Of a stretch of DNA of 64,000 nucleotides, positions 1 to 7,399 are shown piece by piece. Below the pieces are notes generated by a model. The model did no database searches. It had not been told where the DNA came from and saw only the letters and a program-made list of their open reading frames with translations. Every line of letters begins with the position of its first letter. Within the stretch, counting starts at the first letter, position 1. Origin of the DNA: Sphaerothrix gracilis (lineage in GTDB: Bacteria; Cyanobacteriota; Cyanobacteriia; Phormidesmidales; Phormidesmidaceae). The position numbers were made by a program, and so were the translations under genes. The stretch spans positions 62,001 to 126,000 of the forward strand of contig NZ_JASATW010000009.1 in NCBI RefSeq assembly GCF_030405905.1, written 5' to 3'.

Positions 1-73
1 TCCGAATGATATGGCTCCACCGCTCGTCTGATAGGCGAATGGGAATCCCATTACGCGAAGTTGTTAGCTCCAT
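1..73 (-). CDS. 5' end of a small hypothetical gene running off the left edge
   Basis: Only the first 24 codons are visible, starting at an ATG at 73-71 and reading leftwards out of the window. The peptide begins MELTTSRNGIPIRLSDERW and continues SHIIR. This resembles the N-terminus of small cyanobacterial proteins of the 'RL.DERW.HI...HPEL' kind that are commonly encoded beside DUF2283 genes; that family memory is imprecise. The DUF2283 gene at 327-464 lies upstream on the same strand, which supports the idea of one toxin-antitoxin-like cluster. Function is not known from what is visible. Confidence 0.45.
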   Translation of the reverse strand, partial: MELTTSRNGIPIRLSDERWSHIIR

Positions 74-326
74 TGCCTCATTTTAGGTAAGTCTGGCAAG
101 GGTAGTCGATGAAGGAATTTGAGGCCGCGATCGCCCCCTCGTCAACAAATAACAAATACGGTTGTACGGGGTTGATCGCTTCCTATCCAATCGTCTTCAC
201 GGGGAATGGTTCTAGGCGGGGAAAAGAAGAGTTTGCACCTCTTCAATTCCCCTGAACATCCCGCTTAACGGTGGTTAAAACGAGACATCTGGGATCATTT
301 TTATGATCTAGCTTCTTCGTTGCGCC

Positions 327-464
327 TCATTTGGGAAACGCTGGAGAATTCCCCGTTTTCCTCAAACCGAAAACGGAGATACCCGTATGTTTCAATCCAC
401 CGATGGCGGCGGGGGCAATGTCCATGTAGAGGGTATCGGTATCTGGGAAATAGGTCAGCTTCAT
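327..464 (-). CDS. DUF2283 small protein
   Basis: A 45-residue open frame starts MKLTYFPDTDTLYMDIAP, the classic beta-strand opening of DUF2283 proteins (MKxxYDPexDaLYI). DUF2283 members are usually about 60-70 residues and contain a second strand pair ending in GIEI; here the C-terminal part diverges and stops early, so the protein may be frameshifted after residue 20. Its ATG overlaps the TGA of the broken gene upstream (ATGA), the normal coupling for DUF4258-DUF2283 pairs, which are often treated as toxin-antitoxin-like modules. Function inside the cell is unproven. The family call rests on the N-terminal motif only. Confidence 0.5.
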   Translation of the reverse strand: MKLTYFPDTDTLYMDIAPAAIGGLKHTGISVFGLRKTGNSPAFPK

Positions 465-649
465 TGAGGTGCATCTCCCCTAAGTTGGCGTTGGTAAAAA
501 TTGCGATCAAAGAAGGCGTTGTGAACCGTTTCTCCATCTTCCAGCGTAACGACTCACAATACACGGCCCTCTGCTTCTGAAGCGTTGCCCCAATAAACCC
601 TGCACCCATCGGCTTGGTAATTGACAGACAGGGGGGGAACCTCTAGCAT
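461..649 (-). pseudogene. Broken partner of DUF2283 (DUF4258-like relic)
   Basis: Reading leftwards from an ATG at 649, 31 codons end at an in-frame TGA (556-554). The same frame continues for 30 more codons with a conserved-looking stretch, VVTLEDGETVHNAFFDRNF, up to the TGA at 463-461. A single base change (CGA to TGA) explains the internal stop. The GRVL-x-VVTLEDG-x-TVHNAFFDR pattern fits small proteins encoded directly upstream of DUF2283 (DUF4258-type), but the N-terminal half of such a protein is missing. The gene ends by overlapping the DUF2283 start. I read it as an inactive remnant. Confidence 0.5.
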
Positions 650-667
650 ATTAAAATTGATTAGAAC

Positions 668-680
668 GATAATCATTATC
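668..680. promoter_or_regulatory. Zur/Fur-type operator upstream of znuA
   Basis: The 13-mer GATAATCATTATC is a perfect 6-1-6 inverted repeat 45 bases before the znuA start. Zur and Fur boxes of cyanobacteria are A/T-rich palindromes of this form around TGATAATxATTATCA. Because the gene behind it encodes a zinc-binding protein with a His-rich loop, Zur is the likely repressor, silencing the operon when zinc is plentiful. Assignment to Zur rather than Fur is inference. Confidence 0.75.
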
Positions 681-724
681 AAAAAGCTAGATCAGTTCTT
701 TCAAGCCTTTTAGGAGAGTGCTCC

Positions 725-1879
725 ATGCCCCAACTCTTTCCTTCTCGAACCGCTCTACTGCTGGCATCCTCGGTGGCGATCGCCCTTGGCCTGGGCAGTT
801 GCGCCACTAGCGCTCCCACTGGCGAAGCAGAGTCCTCAGAGGCGACTGATGCGGAAGTGAGCGCTGCTCCAGAAGATCCGTTGCAGGTGGTGACGACCAT
901 TCTGCCCATCACGCAGTTCACCACAGCCGTAGCGGGCGATCGCGCTGAGGTCGTGCAACTGCTGCCCACAAACGTCGGCCCCCACGAGTATCAGGCCAAA
1001 CCTGGTGACGCTCAGGCGCTCGCCGCTGCCGATGTGTTGGTGAAAAATGGTCTGGAAATCGAGTTTTTTCTAGATGACTTGATCGCAAATGCCGAAAACG
1101 CAGACCTGGCCATTATTGACTCCAGCGAAGGCATTGCTACGCTTACCACCGACGCAGAACAGGGTCATAGTCATGGTCACAGCGAAGGGGAAGAGCATGG
1201 TCATGGTCACGGCGAAGGCGAAGAGCATAGCCATGCTGAGGAAGAAGCCCACGGCGAAGGCGAAGCTCACGGTCACGCTCATGGTGAATTCGATCCTCAT
1301 GTTTGGTTAGATCCCAAGCGGGCGATCGAACAGGTGGAAAACATTCGAGACGGGCTGATTGCCGCTGATCCAGACGGTGAAGCCGAATATACCGCTAACG
1401 CTGAAGCCTTCATCACCGAGCTAGAGACTCTAGATACCGAAATCACCGAAACGCTCGCTCCCTTTGCGGGACAAACCTTTGTAGTGTTCCACGACTTTGC
1501 CGCTTATTTTGCCGACAGCTATGAACTGCAGTCCGAAACGCTGGTAGGCATTCCTGAAGAAAGTCCCTCGCCTGAAGATGTGAAGCAAGTGATGGAAACG
1601 GTGCAGGCAGAAGGGCTGAAGACGATCCTAACCGAACCCCAGGCCGGGCAGGAATCTTTTGATGCGATCGCCAATGACCTCGACATTGAGGTCAGCGTGT
1701 TTGATCCCCTTGAAACCGGACCTGTCGAGGCGATTCAGCCTGACTACTACCTCACTACCATGCGTCAGAACGCCGATAATCTTGCGGCTTCCTTTGCGTC
1801 CTCCGAGCAGGCATGGCTGCCGCGCTGGGTGCCCCAACCTGTGGCCGTCGTGCCCCAGCGGGTGGGTCTGCGGTTCTGA
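725..1879 (+). CDS. znuA: Zinc ABC transporter substrate-binding lipoprotein ZnuA
   Basis: This 384-residue protein captures zinc outside the membrane and hands it to the ZnuB permease. Residues 10-26 form a lipoprotein signal ending in the lipobox LGLGSC (Cys26). The body is a cluster A-I metal-binding fold (residues 53-370) with the expected histidines in GPHEY (about 87), DPHVW (about 192) and FHDF (about 258). Between about 148 and 187 lies a very His/Glu/Gly-rich loop, typical of ZnuA rather than of manganese binders. The start ATG follows a TAGGAGAG ribosome site. A Zur-type palindrome lies upstream and znuC and znuB follow. The C-terminal 25 residues are unusual (Trp/Pro/Val rich) and overlap an upstream extension of the znuC frame. 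Confidence 0.93.
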   Translation: MPQLFPSRTALLLASSVAIALGLGSCATSAPTGEAESSEATDAEVSAAPEDPLQVVTTILPITQFTTAVAGDRAEVVQLLPTNVGPHEYQAKPGDAQALAAADVLVKNGLEIEFFLDDLIANAENADLAIIDSSEGIATLTTDAEQGHSHGHSEGEEHGHGHGEGEEHSHAEEEAHGEGEAHGHAHGEFDPHVWLDPKRAIEQVENIRDGLIAADPDGEAEYTANAEAFITELETLDTEITETLAPFAGQTFVVFHDFAAYFADSYELQSETLVGIPEESPSPEDVKQVMETVQAEGLKTILTEPQAGQESFDAIANDLDIEVSVFDPLETGPVEAIQPDYYLTTMRQNADNLAASFASSEQAWLPRWVPQPVAVVPQRVGLRF

Positions 1880-1914
1880 TTGGTGATTTTCTGGGTGTAG
1901 TCGGGAGTGAGCGC

Positions 1915-2679
1915 TTGAACGATCCGGTTTTAGTAGTGCAGGGGTTAACGGTGTATCGCGGGACTCACCCGGCGGTGCAGGAGATGTCCTTTACGGTACC
2001 TGCCGGGACCGACACAGCAATCATTGGCCCTAACGGAGCCGGAAAAAGTACCCTGATTCAGGCGGTGCTGGGCATTGTGCCACACCAGGCGGGGCAGGTT
2101 TCGGTATTGGGTCAGCCATTGTCTGCCAAGGGACATCTCCCGGCTGTGGTGCGACAGCAGATTGCTTACCTGCCGCAGAACTTTTTGTTCGATCGCCGTA
2201 TCCCGGTCACTGTGTTGGAACTGGTGGGATTGGGCTGGGACCGGGTAGGGCCCCAACTGCCGTGGGTTGGCGGTCGGGAACGGCGTCATGCCGTGCGAGC
2301 CGCATTGACCCAAGTAGAGGTCTGGCACCTGCGCAATCAGCTAGTCAGTAGCCTGTCAGGCGGGGAAACCAAACGGGTGCTGCTGGCCTATTGTCTGGTG
2401 CGTCCCCGCTCCCTACTGATTTTGGATGAAGCTCCGGCAGGTTTGGATGTGCGCGGTGAATCTGATTTTTATCAGTTGCTCTATCAGCTGAAGCAGGAAC
2501 AAGGCTGGGCCATTTTGCAGATTTCTCATGACCTGGATATGGTGCGTCGTAACTGCGATCGCGTTCTCTGTATGAACCGGCGACTGCTGTGCCAGGGACC
2601 TCCCGATCATGCCCTCGCCCCGGAGCAGCTATCACTCGCCTATGGTTCGGATTTCGTTCGTTATCATCACACCTGTTAG
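1915..2679 (+). CDS. znuC: Zinc ABC transporter ATP-binding protein ZnuC
   Basis: The ATPase of the zinc importer. Walker A is GPNGAGKST (residues 38-46 from the start chosen here), the signature is LSGGETKR, and Walker B is LLILDEAPAGLD, followed by the switch His in QISHD. I chose a TTG start at 1915, giving MNDPVLVVQGL and about 254 residues, because GGGAG lies 8 bases upstream and the alignment of ABC proteins begins there. A longer frame from 1813 would overlap znuA and begin with Ala/Gly-rich residues that look like out-of-frame znuA sequence. Co-transcription with znuA is likely; znuB is separated by an inserted cassette. Confidence 0.9.
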   Translation: MNDPVLVVQGLTVYRGTHPAVQEMSFTVPAGTDTAIIGPNGAGKSTLIQAVLGIVPHQAGQVSVLGQPLSAKGHLPAVVRQQIAYLPQNFLFDRRIPVTVLELVGLGWDRVGPQLPWVGGRERRHAVRAALTQVEVWHLRNQLVSSLSGGETKRVLLAYCLVRPRSLLILDEAPAGLDVRGESDFYQLLYQLKQEQGWAILQISHDLDMVRRNCDRVLCMNRRLLCQGPPDHALAPEQLSLAYGSDFVRYHHTC

Positions 2680-2689
2680 GTCAAGGGGG

Positions 2690-2765
2690 AGTGGGGAATG
2701 AGGGAGTGGGGAATAGGGGAGTGGGGAGTGGGGAATGGGGGAGTGGGGAGTAGGGGGGTGGGGTT
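2690..2765. repeat. G-rich short tandem repeats (GGGGAGT/GGGGAAT)
   Basis: About ten degenerate copies of a 7-base unit such as GGGGAGT and GGGGAAT run directly behind znuC. The complementary C-rich copies lie at 3165-3226, so the two blocks form a long imperfect inverted repeat around the four-helix-bundle gene at 2764-3138. Short tandemly repeated heptamers are a known feature of many cyanobacterial genomes. Confidence 0.85.
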
Positions 2766-3138
2766 ATTGATTTTTATGGAGAGCGCGGAGGAGGGCACGC
2801 AGCAATTTACCGGTAGATTCGCATTGAGCGAGGATTGGTTGAGCTGTTTTTGTTGTGATTAATTCAACCCGCACGGCAAGCAGAAGATGAGTCTCTAGTT
2901 CTTTGAGAGAACCTTGAGCAATCCGCAGAAATCTAATGTATTCGTTTCGATATTCTCGTCCATAGCCTTCCGCGATATTGGCTGGAATTGAAACCGCTGC
3001 TCTCCGAATTTGTGAAACCATGCCATAAACTTCTTGTTTCGGAAATGTCTTCGTGATGCGATAGCAGACTTCTGCCAATGACATCCCTTTCTGCCAAACT
3101 TCCAAATCCCGATAAGACTGAATTTTCCCCGCCGCCAT
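2764..3138 (-). CDS. Four-helix bundle protein (S23/Avd-like)
   Basis: About 124 residues from the preferred start MAAGKIQSYRDLEVW. The hallmarks of the S23 ribosomal-intervening-sequence / diversity-generating-retroelement Avd-like fold are present: SYRDLEVWQKG, FPKQEVYGM, SQIRRAAVSIPANIAEG and the closing helix with RAL. These proteins form homopentameric barrels of helices; in most cyanobacterial settings their role is unknown, though Avd relatives bind RNA with reverse transcriptases. Eight extra in-frame residues upstream (MDFGVCG) are less family-like. The gene lies on the opposite strand inside the znu operon and is framed by inverted G/C-rich repeats. A second member lies at 6666-7025. 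Confidence 0.88.
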   Translation of the reverse strand: MAAGKIQSYRDLEVWQKGMSLAEVCYRITKTFPKQEVYGMVSQIRRAAVSIPANIAEGYGREYRNEYIRFLRIAQGSLKELETHLLLAVRVELITTKTAQPILAQCESTGKLLRALLRALHKNQ

Positions 3139-3164
3139 CCCACACACCCCAAAATCCAATTCTC

Positions 3165-3226
3165 CTTTCCCATTCTTCCCATTCCCTCATCCCCCATTCC
3201 CCACTCCCCACTCCCCCACTCCCCCC
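3165..3226. repeat. C-rich short tandem repeats facing those at 2690
   Basis: Degenerate CCCATTC / CCCCACT units fill the 60 bases before znuB and are the reverse complement of the block at 2690-2765. The znuB start lies immediately after the block (CCCCCCATGCCCCCC), so it has no recognisable Shine-Dalgarno sequence. Confidence 0.85.
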
Positions 3227-4060
3227 ATGCCCCCCGAACTCACCAGCCTTATCGAACTCTTCCAACTGTCCTTCATGCAACGGGCGTTGATGGGCGGCGT
3301 TTTGAGCGGACTCATGGGCGGTTTGCTGGGCAGCTTTACCATCCTGCGGCAGCTTTCTTTCTTTAGCGAGGCCCTAGGAGAGTCGGCGCTGCTAGGCATC
3401 GGCATTGGGGTATTGTTGGACTTCAGTCCGTCCTGGTCGCTGTTGCCCTTTGCGGTGCTGTTTGCCCTGGGGGTGGCTTACTTTCTAGAACACACTCACC
3501 TTTGGAGTGATGCCTTACTGCAAATCGTTTGTTCGTCATCCCTGGCCCTAGGCATTATTCTGCTCAGTTTTCGGGACGAGTATCAGGGAGGCATCACCGA
3601 TCTATTATTTGGCGATATCTTGGCTGTGCAGACCGCTGATCTAATCTTCAGCGCCCTGCTGCTGGCAGTATGCGCGGCGTTCATTGGCCTAACGCTGCGA
3701 TCGCAAATTCTCCTCACTCTGAACGAACCGATGGCGATCGCCCGTGGTGTAAACGTCTCAGCCCAGCGCACCGCCTTTATTGTGCTGCTGGCCTTGGTAG
3801 TCAGCATTTCCATTAAGGCGATCGGCGTTTTACTGATCAGCGCCTTTGTAGTGATTCCCGCCTGCGCCGCCCGCCTGCTCAGCCGCAAATTTTCTCACTA
3901 CATCCTCCTCTCTGCTGGCCTAGGTGCCGTCAGCGCCGTCATCGGCATGATCGTGTCCGCCCTGTTTGACCTCCCCTCTGGCCCTAGCATTGTTACTGTG
4001 CAACTGGCCATGTTTCTGCTGGCTATTCTGATTCCTAAAGCTCGCGTTTTGGTTCCTTGA
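3227..4060 (+). CDS. znuB: Zinc ABC transporter permease ZnuB
   Basis: A 277-residue ABC-3 family permease with about eight hydrophobic segments. The N-terminus has the family signature FMQRALMGGVLSGLMGGLLGSF and FSEALGESALLGIGIG. The later segment VVSISIKAIGVLLISAFVVIPA is the conserved ABC-3 core that contacts the ATPase. It completes the ZnuABC importer at the plasma membrane. Its start sits directly behind C-rich repeats with no ribosome site, so expression may be altered relative to znuA and znuC, from which it is separated by about 550 bases containing an opposing gene. Confidence 0.9.
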   Translation: MPPELTSLIELFQLSFMQRALMGGVLSGLMGGLLGSFTILRQLSFFSEALGESALLGIGIGVLLDFSPSWSLLPFAVLFALGVAYFLEHTHLWSDALLQIVCSSSLALGIILLSFRDEYQGGITDLLFGDILAVQTADLIFSALLLAVCAAFIGLTLRSQILLTLNEPMAIARGVNVSAQRTAFIVLLALVVSISIKAIGVLLISAFVVIPACAARLLSRKFSHYILLSAGLGAVSAVIGMIVSALFDLPSGPSIVTVQLAMFLLAILIPKARVLVP

Positions 4061-4389
4061 CTGAAGTTTCAGCAGTTCCTTGGCGATCGCCTGCCGCCAG
4101 AACTGTTCCGTATGAAGGGAATTGTCTGGTTCAGAAAAGCCGCGATCGCCACTTTTTCTAGCTCACAGACAAGCGGTTTCAGTTTGAAGACTCTGAAGTA
4201 CACCGTCGACCCTCAAACTGCTGCAAAAACCGCTGCTGCGCCGTATTTGTCAAACACTAACTGAATGCTGAAGAAATATGTCATTCCCCATATCCCCACT
4301 GGGGGACTGAGACTATACTGTGAAAATCCGTCGGCATCCAGGGTCGCTTGCCGACGCTGAACCCCAGTCAGCTAATCACACTTACACCT
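4061..4389. other. Intergenic stretch between znuB and cas6
   Basis: No gene is recognised here. It contains two HIP1-type octamers and, near 4285-4310, a short C/G inverted repeat (CCCCACTGGGG) next to a TATACT that could be a -10 element for cas6 at about 4313-4318. The cas6 frame is open back to a TTG at 4348, but that extension does not look like protein of this family. Confidence 0.4.
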
Positions 4390-5514
4390 ATGCCTCGCGC
4401 CAAATCGACCACGCTTGATCTCACCACTAAAACCCTCTGGCCCAAGAAAACTGAACTGGTGGGACTGGTGTTTAATCTGCAGGCGATCGCCGATAGCCCC
4501 CTCTACCCGCAATACACCATTGGTCTACACGCCTGGTTTTTGCAGCAGATTCAGCAGTTTGACGCCGAACTCTCCGCCTATCTGCACGACGGGGAATCAG
4601 AAAAGCCTTTTAACCTCTCAGGACTCAGCGGCCAGTTTGTACCCCACAGCCGCGACCTGCAGTTGCAAAAGGGCAAAACTTATCAGTGGCACCTCAATGC
4701 CCTCTCCGCTCGAACCGTCGCTGGCTTAGAACGCTGGCTGCGGCAGCTCCCAGACGAAGTGGCACTCAAAAACACACCGCTGCAAATTAAAAACGTCCAA
4801 GTTGCCCATCCTCCCACGACCTACGCCCAGCTCTCTCGGCAAGGAAAAGAGCAATCTGGCAGCGTTAGCCTCAGCTTTCTCAGCCCCACCAGCTTCCGGC
4901 GCAAGGGGCATCACCTACCACTGCCCTGGCCCGCCAATGTCTTCCACAGCTACCTGCGCCGTTGGAATCACTTTTCGGGAGAGTCTGTGGATCAAGATGC
5001 TTTCCTCGACTGGATTGACAACCACGTCATTATCCAGCGGCATCATCTGGAATCGCAAAAAGTCGCTGCCGGTAAGCGCGGCTCGGTCACAGGATTTGTG
5101 GGGGCGATCGCCTACAGTCTGGCTCGCCGCGCAGCAGAGCAGCCCGATTTTCAAACGCTGTTTTATACGCTGACCCAGCTTGCGCCCTACTGCGGCACCG
5201 GGCACAAAACCACGTTCGGCCTAGGACAAACCCGGCTGGGCTGGCAGTCTGCTCTGTCTCTACCGGAAACGGCTTCCGTAGAAGCTCTGCTGGCGGAGCG
5301 AATTGCAGAACTAACCGAAACCTTTGCGGCCCAGCGGAAGCGACAGGGGGGCGATCGCGCTCAAAATATTGCCGAAACCTGGGCGACAGTGCTAGCGCGG
5401 CGGGAACTGGGGGATTCTTTGCAGGCGATCGCTACAGATTTGGAGATGCCCTATGAGACGGTAAAAACCTATAGCAAACTGGCCCGGCGATCGCTGCGAG
5501 GAGCAAACTCTTAA
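4390..5514 (+). CDS. cas6: CRISPR pre-crRNA endoribonuclease Cas6, with C-terminal helix-turn-helix
   Basis: A 374-residue protein (ATG at 4390) that should cut repeat RNA to give crRNAs with an 8-base tag. Two RAMP/ferredoxin-like halves are visible: the first begins LVGLVFNLQA, the second holds SVSLSFLSPTSFRRKG and FHSYLRRWNHF. It ends with the diagnostic glycine-rich loop TGHKTTFGLGQTRLGW at about 268-284. His/Tyr candidates for catalysis lie in the central part. After the usual Cas6 end there is an extra 90-residue tail with ELGDSLQAIATDLEMPYETVK (about 339-359), which looks like a sigma-70 region-4-like helix-turn-helix. It lies about 2 kb upstream of array 1 and 3 kb from cas10, on the same strand. 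Confidence 0.88.
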   Translation: MPRAKSTTLDLTTKTLWPKKTELVGLVFNLQAIADSPLYPQYTIGLHAWFLQQIQQFDAELSAYLHDGESEKPFNLSGLSGQFVPHSRDLQLQKGKTYQWHLNALSARTVAGLERWLRQLPDEVALKNTPLQIKNVQVAHPPTTYAQLSRQGKEQSGSVSLSFLSPTSFRRKGHHLPLPWPANVFHSYLRRWNHFSGESVDQDAFLDWIDNHVIIQRHHLESQKVAAGKRGSVTGFVGAIAYSLARRAAEQPDFQTLFYTLTQLAPYCGTGHKTTFGLGQTRLGWQSALSLPETASVEALLAERIAELTETFAAQRKRQGGDRAQNIAETWATVLARRELGDSLQAIATDLEMPYETVKTYSKLARRSLRGANS

Positions 5515-5870
5515 GCCGCTAAAGCCTGGTCAAGCTGGCGATCGCACTGTTGAAACAGAAAGTTGACTGCGGCAAAGAGCGCATCTAGGGCTTGGATAGA
5601 GTAGAAGGTGATGTTTTTGGTAAAGCTGGCGGCGGCAAGTTGACCAAACTGCCAGCGATCGCCGTTTGACACGATGCCAAAAACCGTGATTTCAGCTTGG
5701 TTGAGCCGCTGAGCGGCAATCATTTCGGCTAGGCACTGGGCCCAACCTTCCTCGAACTTGTCTTGTTTGGCTTCTCCCAGGAGCAAATAGGGCTGATCAA
5801 AGACACAGCTAAAATTGGAGTCTTTGTAGGTTGGTGTTGAGCAGAGCGAAACCCAAAATCGACAAGGCTT
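5511..5870 (-). pseudogene. N-terminally truncated PD-(D/E)XK-like protein
   Basis: An open frame without any ATG reads FDQPYLLLGEAKQDKFEEGW, followed by AQCLAEMIAAQ, FGIVSNGDRWQFG and a C-terminal LDALFAAVNFLF. The GEAK with acidic/Gln neighbours resembles the E-x-K half of a PD-(D/E)XK nuclease active site found in cyanobacterial proteins of about 200 residues. The N-terminal half, including the first catalytic Asp, is absent, and a TAA at 5873-5871 closes the frame. A TTG at 5786 could yield 91 residues, but these would lack half the fold. It ends overlapping the cas6 stop, tail to tail. I treat it as debris. Confidence 0.55.
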
Positions 5871-5919
5871 TTAAGTTTCCGCTGTTGGCCTAACCTACGT
5901 TCTTAAGCTGGTCATTCCA

Positions 5920-6153
5920 CTAATCTGAATTTTCTGGCTGATTTGTAGCAGCCACTAAATCTTGAAACGAGCAGGCCAAAATTTCTGTAAGCTTTTGAGT
6001 CTCGACAAAGGTTAAACGAGGAGCTACAACACCGCGCTCCCAGGCGCTGACTGACTTGACCGTAACTCCCATTGCTTCAGCTAACTGGCGCTGTGTTAAA
6101 CCTGCTCGCTTCCTAAGTTCTCCTAACGTTAATTGCTTATTGCCATCAGGCAT
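5920..6153 (-). CDS. XRE-family helix-turn-helix regulator
   Basis: A 77-residue DNA-binding protein consisting almost entirely of one Cro/C1-type domain: LGELRKRAGLTQRQLAEAMG then VTVKSVSAWERGVVAP, residues about 9-63. Such single-domain proteins usually repress their own promoter or act as antitoxins. No toxin gene is adjacent: the upstream side is 190 bases of non-coding DNA and the downstream neighbour is the truncated nuclease-like frame. The start ATG at 6153 follows an A/T-rich promoter-like stretch. The target is unknown. Confidence 0.85.
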   Translation of the reverse strand: MPDGNKQLTLGELRKRAGLTQRQLAEAMGVTVKSVSAWERGVVAPRLTFVETQKLTEILACSFQDLVAATNQPENSD

Positions 6154-6341
6154 ACTATACTTTCAGGTGTACACCCTAGAGTTTACTTTTGCTGATTTTA
6201 GAGACAGATTTTTCAGAGCGATCGCCGCCGAAGCTCTGTCTCATTTGTTCGCCTAATTAGTCTCTCATCAAATAGCGCTGAAACGGTCACTGGGCCGTCA
6301 GTTTCTGCTGTCAATTTTTTTACTCATCGAGGAGTCAACTC

Positions 6342-6518
6342 ATGGAATACCGCGATCGCCTCTATCCCTGGTGCATCATTCGCCTCCTACCCCGCTGCCA
6401 GCGCATCACCGTAGGCCGCTTTCGCTATTGCAACGCTGCCGAAAACCATCTCAAAATTCTGCGCCGCCTCATGCCAACTGCAAAATTTACCGTAGTGTTT
6501 GAGCCGCCGGAGAAATAA
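6342..6518 (+). CDS. Conserved 58-residue cyanobacterial hypothetical protein
   Basis: ATG at 6342 follows a good GAGGAGTC ribosome site. The product is 58 residues, beginning MEYRDRLYPWCIIRLLPRC and ending FTVVFEPPEK. I recognise the pattern (MEYRD-x-YPW-x-I-x-RLLP, then RF/CNAAENHLKILRRL) as a small protein seen in many cyanobacteria; its function is not known. It is basic and has no membrane segment. It stands alone between the XRE regulator and the repeats at 6522. Confidence 0.7.
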   Translation: MEYRDRLYPWCIIRLLPRCQRITVGRFRYCNAAENHLKILRRLMPTAKFTVVFEPPEK

Positions 6519-6521
6519 AGG

Positions 6522-6600
6522 CAGAAATTAGAGGGCAGAGGGATGAAGTAAAGGTAAAAATCAGAAGTCAGAAGCTGAGGGCAGGGGGGGTTGGGTAAAG
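6522..6600. repeat. Purine-rich repeat (GGCAGAAATTAGAGGGCAGAGG type)
   Basis: Degenerate copies of a purine-rich unit built on GGCAGAAAT and GAGGGCAGAGGGATGAAG. Near-identical copies occur at 7066-7140 and 7375-7410, on both sides of the four-helix-bundle gene, and complementary pyrimidine-rich copies (CATCCTTCTGCCTTCTGCCC) at 7320-7340. These are low-complexity intergenic repeats without coding potential. Confidence 0.75.
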
Positions 6601-6665
6601 GTTGTTTAAGGGAGGGCTGAGATTCCTGGTTTGTTTGGATTAGAGTAGCTCATTGTCAAATTCAT

Positions 6666-7025
6666 TTACCCTTTTGCTTTGTTCTGCTTTGCGTTTTTGA
6701 TCGAGGTGACAAAGATAGCAATGAGTTCTTGGGTTTCTGCAAATAGGGATTGTAGGCGGCTCGTTTCGAGGATGGCTGCTTCGCTCAAAAGCTCTAGCCA
6801 GTAGGCTGTTTCTTCAAGTTCCTGAAGACCGCCGTTGAGCTTGCTGACAAATTCGGCAGTGGATCTGGCCCGGTGAGCTTCTCGATAGTGAGCGCCTACG
6901 GAAGTCCCACTCCGTAAAACCTGCTTGCCAATGGTTTGAGCGACTGTGCTATTGGGTAGAGCTGTATAAAGACGGATGATCCTAAGCGAAAAAGCTTTAG
7001 TGCGCTCTTTAAGATCACTAGGCAT
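6666..7025 (-). CDS. Four-helix bundle protein (S23/Avd-like), second copy
   Basis: A 119-residue member of the same fold family as 2764-3138 but clearly divergent from it. Recognisable are FSLRIIRLYTALP, the QVLRSGTSVGAHYREA turn that replaces RRAAVSIPANIAEG, and EFVSKLNGGLQELEETAYWLELL. This version (RSGTSVGAN-like) is the common subfamily of bacterial four-helix-bundle proteins of unknown function. It stands alone, on the minus strand, and is flanked on both sides by purine-rich low-complexity repeats, just as the first copy is flanked by G-rich repeats. Confidence 0.87.
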   Translation of the reverse strand: MPSDLKERTKAFSLRIIRLYTALPNSTVAQTIGKQVLRSGTSVGAHYREAHRARSTAEFVSKLNGGLQELEETAYWLELLSEAAILETSRLQSLFAETQELIAIFVTSIKNAKQNKAKG

Positions 7026-7065
7026 TGCGATTGTGAAGTTTTGAATGCTTTTAAGGTGCCCAGAT

Positions 7066-7170
7066 GAAAAGGCAGAAATCTGAGGGCAGAGGGATGAAGG
7101 GGAGGGAAGTTAGAAATCTGAGGGCAGAGGGATGAAGGGAAGCGAGAAGGCTGAAATCAGAGGACAGAAG
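7066..7170. repeat. Purine-rich repeat, second block
   Basis: Three imperfect direct copies of a unit built on CAGAAATCTGAGGGCAGAGG, each followed by ATGAAGGG or similar, run from 7071 to about 7170. They match the block at 6522-6600 on the other side of the four-helix-bundle gene. Confidence 0.75.
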
Positions 7171-7199
7171 GGAAGAGAAGGCTGAAATAGAGGCTGAAA

Positions 7200-7365
7200 C
7201 TTGAGGTGGAGAAAGGTTTAAGGGCAATTCTCTTGGCGGGGACACTTCGTGATTGCATATTGAGCAGGGTTGCAGACTTCTCATTGCATCGGCTCCAATA
7301 TCTTGCAACCTATCCCTTTCATCCTTCTGCCTTCTGCCCTCTCACTTGGTTAAGGTTTCCGTCCC
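7200..7365 (+). CRISPR. Vestigial duplicate of the array 1 leader with a truncated repeat
   Basis: This stretch is an imperfect copy of the leader directly before array 1 (about 7400-7544). Matching landmarks in the same order are GGTTT/GGTTC, CACAGACTT versus TGCAGACTT, CATTGACTCCAACATCTTG versus CATCGGCTCCAATATCTTG, a CTTTCATxCTTxTGCCTTCT block, and CTTGGTTAAG. Directly after the last one stands GTTTCCGTCCCCT (7352-7364), the first 13 bases of the array 1 repeat, after which the match ends. It looks like a second, decayed array of which only leader and part of one repeat remain. Confidence 0.65.
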
Positions 7366-7399
7366 CTGGATAAAGGGCAGAAATCTGAGGGCAGAGGGC

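Noticed and set aside
218..253. GGGGAA...GAAGAG / CTCTTC...TTCCCC inverted repeat as terminator
   Set aside because: The stem is interrupted, no T-run follows on either strand, and no gene ends near it.
1070..1310. Opposite-strand and shifted frames in the His-rich part of znuA
   Set aside because: Shadow frames caused by GAxCAT-type low-complexity codons within a well-supported gene.
1813..1914. Upstream extension of znuC
   Set aside because: Overlaps the znuA 3' end and encodes Ala/Gly/Arg-rich residues not typical of ABC ATPases; TTG at 1915 has a better ribosome site.
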